Shown piece after piece: positions 8,163 to 16,623 of a stretch of 64,000 bases of DNA. This DNA is from Algibacter lectus (GTDB lineage Bacteria; Bacteroidota; Bacteroidia; Flavobacteriales; Flavobacteriaceae). Both the position numbers and the translations under genes were made by a program. The stretch lies in NCBI RefSeq assembly GCF_900112395.1, contig NZ_FOLN01000006.1, forward strand, positions 1 to 64,000, in the 5' to 3' direction. Below the pieces are notes generated by a model. It searched no databases. It saw nothing but the letters and a program-made list of their open reading frames with translations, and was not told the DNA's origin. Position 1 is the stretch's first letter. Each line of letters begins with the position of its first letter.

Positions 8163-9353
8163 CTACCCTTCCAAACTATTTAAATGATTAGCCAAAGCGA
8201 CACCCATACTAATACAACCTTGTAATAAATAACCACCAGTGGGCGCATACCAATCTAGCATTTCGCCAATGGCGTAGGTATTTTGTATTTTTTTACATTG
8301 AAAATTGGCGTCAACTTCATCTAAAGCCAAACCGCCTAAAGACGAAATAGCTTCATCTAAAGGACCTGCCGAGGTAATAACCACCGGAACGGCTTTAATA
8401 GTTTGCACCAACACATCGGGATTCGAAAAGGTGTGTTTATCTGTAAATTGTTTTAACAAACTAATAGCTGTTCTATCGAGATTTAAATCATTTTTTAAAA
8501 TATCGGTAACTTTAGAACGTCGTGCATTTTTATACTTACTACGTATTTGATTAACCGTCATTTTAGGTTTTAAATCTAAGTGGATAATCACTTCTTTTTC
8601 TGTAAGTAACCGATCTTGTATTTTTTGACTAAGCGCATAAATAGCATTGCCTTCCAACCCGAATTTAGAAATTACCAACTCTCCTTTTGCTAATACATTA
8701 TTAAAAGTAAGTGCTATATTTTTTAAAGGTTTCCCTTCGTGAATGTTTATAAAATCGGTTTGCCAATTAACACCAAAAGCACAATTTGCAGCTCTAAAAG
8801 GCAGAACATTTATATGGCGTTTTTCAAACTTAGATTTCCATGAACCCGTGGAACCTGTAACTTTCCAACTTGCGCCTCCCAATGCAAAAACTACAATATC
8901 TGAAGTTACTGCAGCTTCATTTTCAAAAGTTAAATCGCCTTGCCTATTCCAGCCCGTCCATTTTGTATTAAATTTAAATTGAACGCCTCGTGCTGCAACA
9001 TAATCTACAATGGTTTTAAGCACTTCTATGGGCTTTACGCCTTGCTTTGGAAACACACGATTACTAGAGCCTACAAAGGTTGAAATACCGAGTTGATTGA
9101 GCCAATTTATAAAATCTTGATTATTAAACTCACGGATAATGGGCGCCATAAATCCACTAGGGTGATATTGCTGTATGAGCGCATCTTCCGGAGCACTAAA
9201 CGTGAGGTTTAAGCCGCCTTCTCCGGCTACAAGAAACTTACGTCCGGCTGTTTTTTTCTTTTCGTAAATAGTTACGCTATATTTTGCAGTATCTATTTGT
9301 GCCGCAAGCATAAGTGCTGCTGGACCTCCGCCAATAATGGATACCTGTTTCAT
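8163..9353 (-). CDS. FAD-dependent flavoprotein, HI0933/TIGR03862 type
   Basis: A 396-residue protein opening with the dinucleotide-binding motif IIGGGPAALMLAAQID and carrying VAGEGGLNLTFS near residue 42. The C-terminal FAD-contact region is GGYLLQGCISMGVALANHL. This arrangement marks the HI0933-like NAD(P)/FAD-dependent oxidoreductase family, of which TIGR03862 is a branch about this long. The physiological substrate of the family is not established. The gene is monocistronic and unrelated in content to the fucose operon upstream of it. Confidence 0.8.
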   Translation of the reverse strand: MKQVSIIGGGPAALMLAAQIDTAKYSVTIYEKKKTAGRKFLVAGEGGLNLTFSAPEDALIQQYHPSGFMAPIIREFNNQDFINWLNQLGISTFVGSSNRVFPKQGVKPIEVLKTIVDYVAARGVQFKFNTKWTGWNRQGDLTFENEAAVTSDIVVFALGGASWKVTGSTGSWKSKFEKRHINVLPFRAANCAFGVNWQTDFINIHEGKPLKNIALTFNNVLAKGELVISKFGLEGNAIYALSQKIQDRLLTEKEVIIHLDLKPKMTVNQIRSKYKNARRSKVTDILKNDLNLDRTAISLLKQFTDKHTFSNPDVLVQTIKAVPVVITSAGPLDEAISSLGGLALDEVDANFQCKKIQNTYAIGEMLDWYAPTGGYLLQGCISMGVALANHLNSLEG

Positions 9354-9549
9354 CTAAAAAAAATAAAAGGTTTTAAATGAAATGCCCCGTTTGGGAATAT
9401 GGTGTTATGCTGTGTCATATTTCGAAAATCTCAAGCTGAAAGCCGAAACTTAAGCATATAAATTGACTCTTAAAAATTTAGATAGTTGAATCATGTATTA
9501 ATTTCAGATTTAGCGATAATTATTGATCTGCAGTTCTTATCAAATTCAT

Positions 9550-9590
9550 AAAAAAAGCAAAGCTCAAAAACAATGATGCTTTTGAGCTTT
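9550..9590 (-). terminator. Rho-independent terminator of the fucose operon
   Basis: AAAGCTCAAAA at 9559-9569 pairs perfectly with TTTTGAGCTTT at 9580-9590, leaving a 10-base loop. Read on the minus strand the stem is followed by TTGCTTTTTTT. It lies about 55 bp after the stop of the mutarotase gene, the last gene of the operon. Confidence 0.75.
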
Positions 9591-9645
9591 TACAATATTA
9601 TTTTTATGCTTCCGTGTAAACGAAAACAAACACATCTACTATATT

Positions 9646-9975
9646 CTACAACTGAAATATTTTTTCCATAAGCATCCACTTCTCGCCTTCTTTGGCCATT
9701 GGTAGCGCTTGTTGGTAGTTCCACATCAATGTTTCCCATTCTTGAACTTTAGGATTATTAGCATCCATAGCGTTCTTCTGTTCGAATGAAAAACTATCGT
9801 TTACCACCATAATCATGAATAAACGATTTCCTACTAAATAAATTTCTAAATCTTCTATACCAGAATCTTTAATACTCTTTATAATTTCTGGCCACACCTT
9901 TTGATGGGCCACTTTATAATCTTCTATTAATTTAGCATCATCTACTAAATCTAAAGCGAAACAATGTTTTTTCAT
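9646..9975 (-). CDS. L-fucose/L-rhamnose mutarotase (RhaM family)
   Basis: A 109-residue protein of the RhaM mutarotase fold, starting MKKHCFALDL with the characteristic YKVAHQKVWPEI segment and a tryptophan-rich end (ETLMWNYQQ, EKWMLMEKIF). The ATG at 9975 is preferred to an in-frame TTG at 9990. Enzymes of this family interconvert alpha and beta anomers of L-rhamnose or L-fucose so that a dehydrogenase can use them. Its position 21 bp after fucP, at the end of the operon, points to L-fucose. The sugar specificity is inferred from context. Confidence 0.85.
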   Translation of the reverse strand: MKKHCFALDLVDDAKLIEDYKVAHQKVWPEIIKSIKDSGIEDLEIYLVGNRLFMIMVVNDSFSFEQKNAMDANNPKVQEWETLMWNYQQALPMAKEGEKWMLMEKIFQL

Positions 9976-9996
9976 ATTATAATTTTTCAACTCAAT

Positions 9997-11337
9997 TTAA
10001 GCAACAGTTCCTTCGTGGTTCTTAAAAACATGCATACCATACCAAGCGATGTAAACAAAGCATACTAGAGGTAATATAAACGAGAAATTAACCTCGGCAA
10101 CACCCATAATTGTAGTATCGGCAACACCGCTTCCGCCAGCATCGATAATCATACCTTGTAACATTGGTAATAAGGCACCACCAACAATGGCCATTACTAA
10201 TCCTGCAGAACCTACTTTAGATTGCTCTTCGGTTAAATCGTTTAATGCAATACCATAAATAGTTGGGAACATTAAAGACATACAGAATGAAATACCTACT
10301 ACACAATACAAGCCAAAAATGCCTTCTACAAATATAGCGCCTGCAACACATGCCATAGCTAAAAGAGCAAACGTCATTAATAATTTCCCTGGACTCATAA
10401 CACGCAACATCGCTGTACCTACAATTCTACCTACTGTAAATAAAACAAAGGCGATAAATTGATAAGCAAATACATCTATTTTCTCGTAACTAGGTACATC
10501 GGCATTCGATAAATCGATAGCTTCGGCGTATTGGTAAATGTACGTCCACGTCATAATTTGTGCACCAACATATAATATTTGTGCTACAACACCCAAAACA
10601 TATTTACTGTTAGACCCTAATTTTTTAAAGGTTTGCCCTAAACTTGGCATAACACCTTCTTCTTTAGACTGTGGCATTTTGCTCACTAAAAACAACACAA
10701 ATACAGCCGTAATTACTAAACCTAAAACAACGTAAGGATCGCGAATAACTGCTAAATCGGCTACTTTTATCATGGCTCTTTTAGCTTCGTCTAATGCGCT
10801 AAAATCTGCAATATCATCAGATTGAAGTTTATCGTAAACAAAATATTTTGCCACTAGCAAACCTGCTATTAAACCTACTGGGTTTACCGATTGTGCTAAA
10901 TTTAAACGTTGGGTTGCTGTTTCTTTAGCTCCCATTGCTAAAATATATGGATTGGCAGCCGTTTCTAAAAAGGCTAAACCAAATGTTAATACATATAAAC
11001 CTAAACAGAAAAACCAAAATTGCTCTGTAATAGCCGCTGGATAAAACAATAATGCACCACCAGCATATAAACCTAAACCTATTAAAACCCCAACTTTATA
11101 CGAGTACTTACGCATAAACATAGCTGCAGGTAAGGCCATACAGAAGTAACCACCGTAAAAAGCCATTTGTACCCAAGAGGCTTGTGTGTTGGTTAATTCT
11201 AATACTTTTTTAAAGGCATTTACCATGGGATCGGTAACGGCATTTGCAAATCCCCAAAGGGCAAACAATGACGTTACAAGTATAAATGGAATAAGTACTT
11301 TTTTTGATACTACAGGTGTTTTTGGTGTGGTATTCAT
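9997..11337 (-). CDS. fucP: L-fucose:H+ symporter FucP
   Basis: A 446-residue major facilitator with about 12 membrane segments. It has the FucP landmarks: Asp36 in ALWGFANAVTD and Glu125 in AFLETAANPYI, corresponding to the proton-coupling Asp46 and Glu135 of Escherichia coli FucP. It imports L-fucose across the inner membrane. It is flanked by the dehydrogenase (49 bp upstream) and the mutarotase (21 bp downstream), within the same transcript as the rest of the fucose pathway. Related FHS-family transporters carry other sugars, but the neighbourhood makes fucose the best reading. Confidence 0.9.
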   Translation of the reverse strand: MNTTPKTPVVSKKVLIPFILVTSLFALWGFANAVTDPMVNAFKKVLELTNTQASWVQMAFYGGYFCMALPAAMFMRKYSYKVGVLIGLGLYAGGALLFYPAAITEQFWFFCLGLYVLTFGLAFLETAANPYILAMGAKETATQRLNLAQSVNPVGLIAGLLVAKYFVYDKLQSDDIADFSALDEAKRAMIKVADLAVIRDPYVVLGLVITAVFVLFLVSKMPQSKEEGVMPSLGQTFKKLGSNSKYVLGVVAQILYVGAQIMTWTYIYQYAEAIDLSNADVPSYEKIDVFAYQFIAFVLFTVGRIVGTAMLRVMSPGKLLMTFALLAMACVAGAIFVEGIFGLYCVVGISFCMSLMFPTIYGIALNDLTEEQSKVGSAGLVMAIVGGALLPMLQGMIIDAGGSGVADTTIMGVAEVNFSFILPLVCFVYIAWYGMHVFKNHEGTVA

Positions 11338-11386
11338 ATAAATTAGTTAGGATAGCTTATTAATTTTTAATTGAAAAAATGACGTA

Positions 11387-12166
11387 TTATATAGAACGAT
11401 CGAGGTGTGTGTACCCGCCGTCTACATAAAGTAATTGCCCCGTGGTATGGCTAGATTTACTGGATAATAAAAAAGCGACTGTATCTCCAATTTCTTCAGC
11501 CGTTGTCATACGATTTTCAAAAGGAATATTTTTAGTAATGGCTTCTAGCTTTTCTTCTTTATCTGGGAATGTGCTAATCCATTTTTCGTATAATGGTGTG
11601 TAACATTCGGCAACAATTAATGCGTTTACACGAATACTATATGGCAATAACTCTACGGCCCATTCTCTGGTTAAAGCATTTCGCCCACCGTTTGATGCAG
11701 CATAACCCGAAGTACCACCTTGGCCTGTATCGGCTGTTTTAGAACCAATATTTACAATAGCACCTTTGCTCTTTTTAAGCTCTGGTAATGCGTAGTGTGC
11801 CATTAAATAATAATGCACAACATTACGTTTTAAAGACTCCATGAAACCTTCGTAATTACCGCTTTCTAAGCCAACACCATCGTTAACGCCTGCGTTATTT
11901 ACTAAGCCATCAATTTGGCCATATTTTTCTACTACAGCTGCCACTGCTTTTTCGCATTGTACAGGATCGGTAAGTTCTGCTAGTGCATAAAATATATCGA
12001 TACCTTGTTTAGAAAACACGTCGATAACCTCGTCTACACTGGCTTTATTTCTAGTTATAATTACTGGCTTAGCACCTTCACGAATTAAGGATTCTACAAT
12101 CCCTAAGCCGATACCTTTGGAGCCTCCGGTAACTATAATAACTTTATCTTTTAAATTTAAATCCAT
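11387..12166 (-). CDS. Short-chain dehydrogenase, probable L-fucose dehydrogenase, with Asn for the catalytic Lys
   Basis: A 259-residue classical SDR with TGGSKGIG at residues 13-20, NNAG at 90-93 and Ser142 in NIGSKT. The catalytic Tyr155 is followed by AASN instead of the usual YxxxK, so residue 159 is Asn (codon AAC). By pathway position it should oxidise L-fucose to L-fuconolactone with NAD(P)+. The C-terminal part (VNALIVAECYTPLYEKW) differs from the second SDR of the operon, which supports a different substrate. Loss of the Lys is unusual for an active classical SDR, yet the rest of the fold looks intact, so the protein is presumably functional. Confidence 0.8.
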   Translation of the reverse strand: MDLNLKDKVIIVTGGSKGIGLGIVESLIREGAKPVIITRNKASVDEVIDVFSKQGIDIFYALAELTDPVQCEKAVAAVVEKYGQIDGLVNNAGVNDGVGLESGNYEGFMESLKRNVVHYYLMAHYALPELKKSKGAIVNIGSKTADTGQGGTSGYAASNGGRNALTREWAVELLPYSIRVNALIVAECYTPLYEKWISTFPDKEEKLEAITKNIPFENRMTTAEEIGDTVAFLLSSKSSHTTGQLLYVDGGYTHLDRSI

Positions 12167-12200
12167 AATTTGAATTTTAGTTTTAGTTGTAGTTCTACGT

Positions 12201-13025
12201 TTATAAATTGTAAATCTTTATGGCATTTTCGCCCATAATTTGGCGTTGTTCTTCTTCCGAGAAATCGATAAAATAGTTTTCAATAATTTGCAAAACACTT
12301 TTATATTCCGCAGCTAAAAGACATACAGGCCAATCGGATCCAAATAGTAATCTATCGGTTCCAAAAGCATCAACCATTGTATCTAAAAATGGTGTAAAAT
12401 CTTCTGGTTGAAAATTAAAATCTTCCGTTTCGGTAACCATACCCGAAATTTTACAAGCCACATTTTTAAATGTGCCTAATTTCATAATATGCTTTACCCA
12501 ATCGGGATCTAATCCTTTTGAAATTTGTGGTTTCGCGATATGATCGATCACAAATTGTTGGTTCGGAAATTTCTCGACCAACTTGACCACATTTGCCAAA
12601 TGTTTTGGAAAAATTAAAACATCGTAAGCTAAGTTGAATTGACTTAATTTACTAATGCCTTGCTGAAAATCTTCGCGTAAAACAAAGTCTTCGTTTTCTA
12701 CTTGTAATAAATAGCGAACGCCTTTAAACATCTTGTTTTCAGAAAAATGTTTTAAGCGCGCTTCTGCATTATCTGCACATAAATCGACCCAGCCAACAAC
12801 ACCTTTTATAAAAGGATTTTTATGGGCTAAATCTAATAAAAATTGGGTTTCAGCTTCCGACGGATTGGCCTCTACCACAATACAGCCATCAATAGCATTG
12901 GCATCTAAAATAGGTTTTAAATCCTTAGGAAGAAAATCTTTTCTTATCACTTCCATAGAAGCATCAATCCAGCTATCTCTAACTGGATTGTAACTCCAAA
13001 AATGCTGATGCGCATCTATTTTCAT
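12201..13025 (-). CDS. Amidohydrolase-family L-fuconolactonase
   Basis: A 274-residue amidohydrolase_2 protein with the N-terminal HxH metal motif in DAHQHFW (His6, His8), His162 in VIDHIAKPQ and the terminal metal-binding Asp231 in FGSDWPVC. Lactonases of COG3618 with this pattern hydrolyse L-fucono-1,5-lactone or L-rhamnono-lactone to the aldonate. It starts on the stop of the preceding hydrolase gene (TAATG, one shared base), so the two are translationally coupled. The fucose neighbourhood supports L-fuconolactone as substrate. Confidence 0.85.
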   Translation of the reverse strand: MKIDAHQHFWSYNPVRDSWIDASMEVIRKDFLPKDLKPILDANAIDGCIVVEANPSEAETQFLLDLAHKNPFIKGVVGWVDLCADNAEARLKHFSENKMFKGVRYLLQVENEDFVLREDFQQGISKLSQFNLAYDVLIFPKHLANVVKLVEKFPNQQFVIDHIAKPQISKGLDPDWVKHIMKLGTFKNVACKISGMVTETEDFNFQPEDFTPFLDTMVDAFGTDRLLFGSDWPVCLLAAEYKSVLQIIENYFIDFSEEEQRQIMGENAIKIYNL

Positions 13026-13882
13026 TATTTTTTGTATGCTTTTACCGATTGCTTAGAAACACCTAAACCTTCAATACCTAATTCCATAACATCGCCAGGT
13101 TTTAAGTATGTTGGAGGTGTTAAACCTAAACCAACACCAAATGGCGTACCTGTAGAAATAATATCTCCAGGAAGTAAGGTCATGAATTGACTGATATGAC
13201 TTACTACGTGTTGTACATTAAAAATAAAATCGGATGTTGAGCTATTTTGCATCATTTCTCCGTTAATTTTTAACCAAAGATTTAAGTTATTCGGATCTTT
13301 AATTTCGTCTGTTGTTGCAATAAAAGGTCCTACTGGTGCGAATGTATCACAACCTTTACCTTTACACCATTGTCCAGATTTTTCTATTTGAAAAGCACGC
13401 TCACTTACATCGTTATGTAAAACGTAACCGGCAATATGATCGAAAGCATCTGCCTCTTCTACATAAGATGCTTTTTTACCAATAACGATAGCTAATTCTA
13501 CTTCCCAATCCGATTTTTCACTGTTTTTCGGAATAATAACATCATCATTAGGTCCCACTAAAGCGGTAGTCGATTTAAAAAACAATACCGGTTCTTTAGG
13601 AATATCCATACCAGCTTCTGCTGCGTGTTGTGCATAGTTTAAGCCCACACAAACAATTTTTGATGGTCTTGTTAATGGCACACCTAAACGTACATCGTCT
13701 GCTACGGTTGGGCAACTATCTTGGTTATCTTTTAACCAAACTTTTAGTTTTCCAATACCATCGTTTCCAAAAAATTCTTCATTATAATCTGTTCCAAATG
13801 CCGATACATCGATTATTGTCCCGTCTTCTAATTGAACACCTGGTTGCTCGCTTCCTACTGCTCCAAATCTTATTAATTTCAT
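13025..13882 (-). CDS. Fumarylacetoacetate hydrolase family: 2,4-diketo-3-deoxy-L-fuconate hydrolase
   Basis: A 285-residue FAH-family enzyme. KIVCVGLNYAQHAAEAG opens the catalytic domain. The metal ligands appear as Glu127 and Glu129 in DWEVELAIVIG and Asp158 in HNDVSERAFQ, followed by WCKGKGCDTFAPVGP. In the non-phosphorylating L-fucose and L-rhamnose pathways this enzyme splits the 2,4-diketo-3-deoxy acid into pyruvate and L-lactate. Its presence, with no aldolase gene in the operon, indicates the diketo-hydrolase branch. It overlaps the lactonase start by one base. Confidence 0.85.
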   Translation of the reverse strand: MKLIRFGAVGSEQPGVQLEDGTIIDVSAFGTDYNEEFFGNDGIGKLKVWLKDNQDSCPTVADDVRLGVPLTRPSKIVCVGLNYAQHAAEAGMDIPKEPVLFFKSTTALVGPNDDVIIPKNSEKSDWEVELAIVIGKKASYVEEADAFDHIAGYVLHNDVSERAFQIEKSGQWCKGKGCDTFAPVGPFIATTDEIKDPNNLNLWLKINGEMMQNSSTSDFIFNVQHVVSHISQFMTLLPGDIISTGTPFGVGLGLTPPTYLKPGDVMELGIEGLGVSKQSVKAYKK

Positions 13883-13922
13883 CTGTATAAGTTATTTTAT
13901 GTTTGTATAAATATATATTTTT

Positions 13923-14705
13923 TTAATTACCGTTTAGTGTTACAAAACCACCATCGATAGCATAGTTAGATCCTGTGATAAAGCCAGCTTCATCCGAACA
14001 TAAAAACAGCACTAAATCTGCCATTTCTTGAGGTTTTCCCATACGCCCAATAGGTTGAGTTGCCGATAATTTTTCGAACATTTCTTCTTCTTTACCTGGG
14101 TAATTATTTTTAATAAACCCATCTACAAAAGGTGTATGTACACGTCCGGGTGCAATACAATTACAACGAATACCATCTTTTATAAAATCTTTTGCAATAG
14201 AATACGTCATCGTTAACACTGCTCCTTTTGTCATAGAATATGCAAAACGATCGTTAATACCAACTGTAGATGCAATAGATGCTAGGTTTAAAATTACGCC
14301 GTTCCCTGTTTTCTTTAAAGCTGGTAAACATGCTTTAATGCAATTGTAAACTCCTTTGATATTTACGTTGTAAAGACGATCTAAATCGGCTTCCTCACAT
14401 CCTTCAATATTACCAACATGGGCAATACCTGCATTGTTAATTAAAATATCAATCGTTCCGTTTTCCGAAATCATTTTTACAATACTATCCACATTAGCTT
14501 GGTTTGCAACATCACATTTATGAGCCGCTGCTTTTTCACCTAAAGCTTCAATTTCTTTCACTGTTTGTTCCGCAGCTTCAAGATTAAAATCTAGAATATG
14601 CACTTCTGCACCTTGCTCAGCAAACGTTAAAGATATGGCTTTACCAATTCCGCTACCGCCACCTGTTACAAGGGCTACTTTATTTTTTAAACTGAATTTT
14701 GTCAT
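13923..14705 (-). CDS. Short-chain dehydrogenase, probable 2-keto-3-deoxy-L-fuconate dehydrogenase
   Basis: A 260-residue classical SDR with TGGGSGIG at residues 14-21, NNAG at 90-93 and an intact Ser143, Tyr156, Lys160 triad (AYSMTKGAV). The C-terminus ends in GSNYAIDGGFVTLN. It most likely oxidises the C4 hydroxyl of 2-keto-3-deoxy-L-fuconate, feeding the FAH-family hydrolase encoded 40 bp downstream. Compared with the other SDR of the operon it keeps the full catalytic set. Assignment between the two dehydrogenase steps relies on similarity of the C-terminal substrate loop and on the order of genes. Confidence 0.8.
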   Translation of the reverse strand: MTKFSLKNKVALVTGGGSGIGKAISLTFAEQGAEVHILDFNLEAAEQTVKEIEALGEKAAAHKCDVANQANVDSIVKMISENGTIDILINNAGIAHVGNIEGCEEADLDRLYNVNIKGVYNCIKACLPALKKTGNGVILNLASIASTVGINDRFAYSMTKGAVLTMTYSIAKDFIKDGIRCNCIAPGRVHTPFVDGFIKNNYPGKEEEMFEKLSATQPIGRMGKPQEMADLVLFLCSDEAGFITGSNYAIDGGFVTLNGN

Positions 14706-14736
14706 TTTTATATGCTTAATTTATGTTTTATAATTA

Positions 14737-16398
14737 TTAAAGAGACATACCACGTTTCCACGGAATAAAATCGTCTTGTCTTAATTGTCTTGCTTTTGTT
14801 TGTTTACCACTAGCCACCTCGATAACAAAGTCTAAAAGTTCTTCGCCAGCTTGTTCGATGGTTTTAGAACCTTCGATTATTGATCCCGTATTGAAATCAA
14901 TAATATCACCCATTTTATTAAAAAGTGTTGAGTTGGTAGATACTTTTACAACCGGTGTTATTGGGTTTCCTGTTGGCGTACCTAAACCTGTAGTAAACAG
15001 AATAACGTTACAGCCAGAACCTGCTAAACCTGTTGTAGACTCTACATCGTTCCCTGGTGTGCATAATAAATTTAAACCAGAAGTTACAACCTGCTCCGTA
15101 TAATCTAAAACATCTTGCACTGGTGATGTACCACCTTTTTTGGCAGCTCCTGCAGATTTTATAGCATCGGTAATTAAACCATCTTTTATATTTCCAGGTG
15201 AAGGATTCATTGAAAATGCCGCACCTAAAGCTTCTGCTTTTGAGTTGTAAGTAGACATTATATGCGAGAATTTTTTAGCCTTTTCTGTACTTGTACAACG
15301 GTTAATTAACTCCTGCTCTACACCATTAAGTTCTGGAAATTCTGATAAAACCGTTGCTCCGCCTAATCCTACGATTAAATCGGAAACATAACCTAAAGTT
15401 GGGTTTGCTGAAATTCCAGAGAATCCATCCGATCCACCACATTCTAAACCAATTACTAATTTAGATAGGTTTGCTGGTTTACGTTCAATTTTATTAGCTT
15501 CCATTAACCCAACAAAGGTTTTCTTAACAGCTTCGGCCAATAATTCTTTTTCAGATACACTTTGTTGTTGCTCTAAAATATAAACGGGCTTGTTATTAGC
15601 ATCCGCCATTTTACCTAAAGCATCTTGTAAGATACTTGCTTGTGCATGTTGACAACCTAAACTTAAAACCGTTGCTCCTGCAACATTCGGGTTGTTAATA
15701 TAACCTGCTAAAAGATTACAAAGCGTTATAGCATCTGATGTTGCACCGCCACACCCACCATCGTGAGTTAAAAACTTAACACCATCTACATTCGGGAATA
15801 ACAAGTTTTTGCTTGTGTCTTCGCCGTCTTTCAATATATTTTTTTCTAACATCGCTTCCGCGGAAACGCCAGACTTATAATCATTAATTAAGGCATCTAC
15901 ATCTAATCCTAAATGTTGCTTTTTACCATACCCTAATTTTTCAACTAGAGCTTGTTTTAAAACTTCAACATTTCTGTTTTGGCAGAATACCAAAGGAATA
16001 ATTAACCAATTATTCTCAGTCCCAACTTTCCCATCGGCTCTGTGATAACCGTTAAATGTTTTATTTACAAATTTTGAAACATCTGGTGCTTGCCAAACTT
16101 CTTTTTCTTCGGAAGAATTAACGCCGTACTTTTCCGTATCATGAATAAGGTTAGTGGTACTAATGATATCGCCTTTTAAAATCTCCTTTTTAGCTTTTCC
16201 AACCAACACACCGTACATATAAACGGGATCGCCTTCTGCTAGAGTTTCAGTAACAAATTTATGCTTTGCTGAAATATCATTTTGAAGTTCATACACGTGA
16301 TTTTCAAAGGTGATTTTATCTCCCTTTTTTAAATCCGTTAGTGCGACAATTACATTGTCTTTTTCATGTATTTTAAGTACGTTTTGTTTTGTTTCCAT
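14737..16398 (-). CDS. UxaA-family (altronate dehydratase-like) enzyme, probable L-fuconate dehydratase
   Basis: A 553-residue protein with an N-terminal SAF domain (about residues 8-80, LKKGDKITFENHVYELQ) joined to a C-terminal UxaA catalytic domain (FNGYHRADGKVGTENNW, THDGGCGG, GLECGGSDGFSG, CTPGNDVESTTGLAGSGCN). UxaA enzymes are iron-dependent sugar-acid dehydratases. Usual L-fuconate dehydratases belong to the enolase superfamily and none is in this operon. This protein fills that step, as altronate-dehydratase-like proteins do in the Campylobacter jejuni fucose locus. It is the first gene of the operon. A role on D-altronate is the alternative, but no other uronate gene is nearby. Confidence 0.8.
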   Translation of the reverse strand: METKQNVLKIHEKDNVIVALTDLKKGDKITFENHVYELQNDISAKHKFVTETLAEGDPVYMYGVLVGKAKKEILKGDIISTTNLIHDTEKYGVNSSEEKEVWQAPDVSKFVNKTFNGYHRADGKVGTENNWLIIPLVFCQNRNVEVLKQALVEKLGYGKKQHLGLDVDALINDYKSGVSAEAMLEKNILKDGEDTSKNLLFPNVDGVKFLTHDGGCGGATSDAITLCNLLAGYINNPNVAGATVLSLGCQHAQASILQDALGKMADANNKPVYILEQQQSVSEKELLAEAVKKTFVGLMEANKIERKPANLSKLVIGLECGGSDGFSGISANPTLGYVSDLIVGLGGATVLSEFPELNGVEQELINRCTSTEKAKKFSHIMSTYNSKAEALGAAFSMNPSPGNIKDGLITDAIKSAGAAKKGGTSPVQDVLDYTEQVVTSGLNLLCTPGNDVESTTGLAGSGCNVILFTTGLGTPTGNPITPVVKVSTNSTLFNKMGDIIDFNTGSIIEGSKTIEQAGEELLDFVIEVASGKQTKARQLRQDDFIPWKRGMSL

Positions 16399-16623
16399 AA
16401 ATACTGGTAAAATAAAGTGCAGCTCTACTGCTATAAAGAATTATGAATACAATAGTACTATAAGCAACCATTGAAATCTTCCAAATATTTGACCAATACT
16501 AATACTATTATTGCATTTGAAACAGAATAAAGTTTTAAAATGCAATTTTAAGACCTAATTAGCTCTTTTTTAGAGATTCACAATATGTTCTAAACTCACA
16601 CTACTTGTATTCTAAAAATAACG
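16399..16623. promoter_or_regulatory. Promoter region of the fucose operon (no 21-bp repeat pair)
   Basis: This 225-bp spacer lies between the GH3 stop and the first gene of the fucose operon. It contains a 10-bp palindrome CAAATATTTG at 16482-16491 and TACTATTG/TAGTATTG boxes on the minus strand one base off the TAnnTTTG element. The paired TATAAAyTAT repeats found upstream of six degradation units are absent, so the fucose operon may answer to a different regulator. Confidence 0.35.

Noticed and set aside
16511-16545. Inverted repeat TTGCATTT ... AAATGCAA as terminator of the GH3 operon
   Set aside because: The loop is about 19 bases and no T-run follows on the minus strand, so it was not called a terminator.
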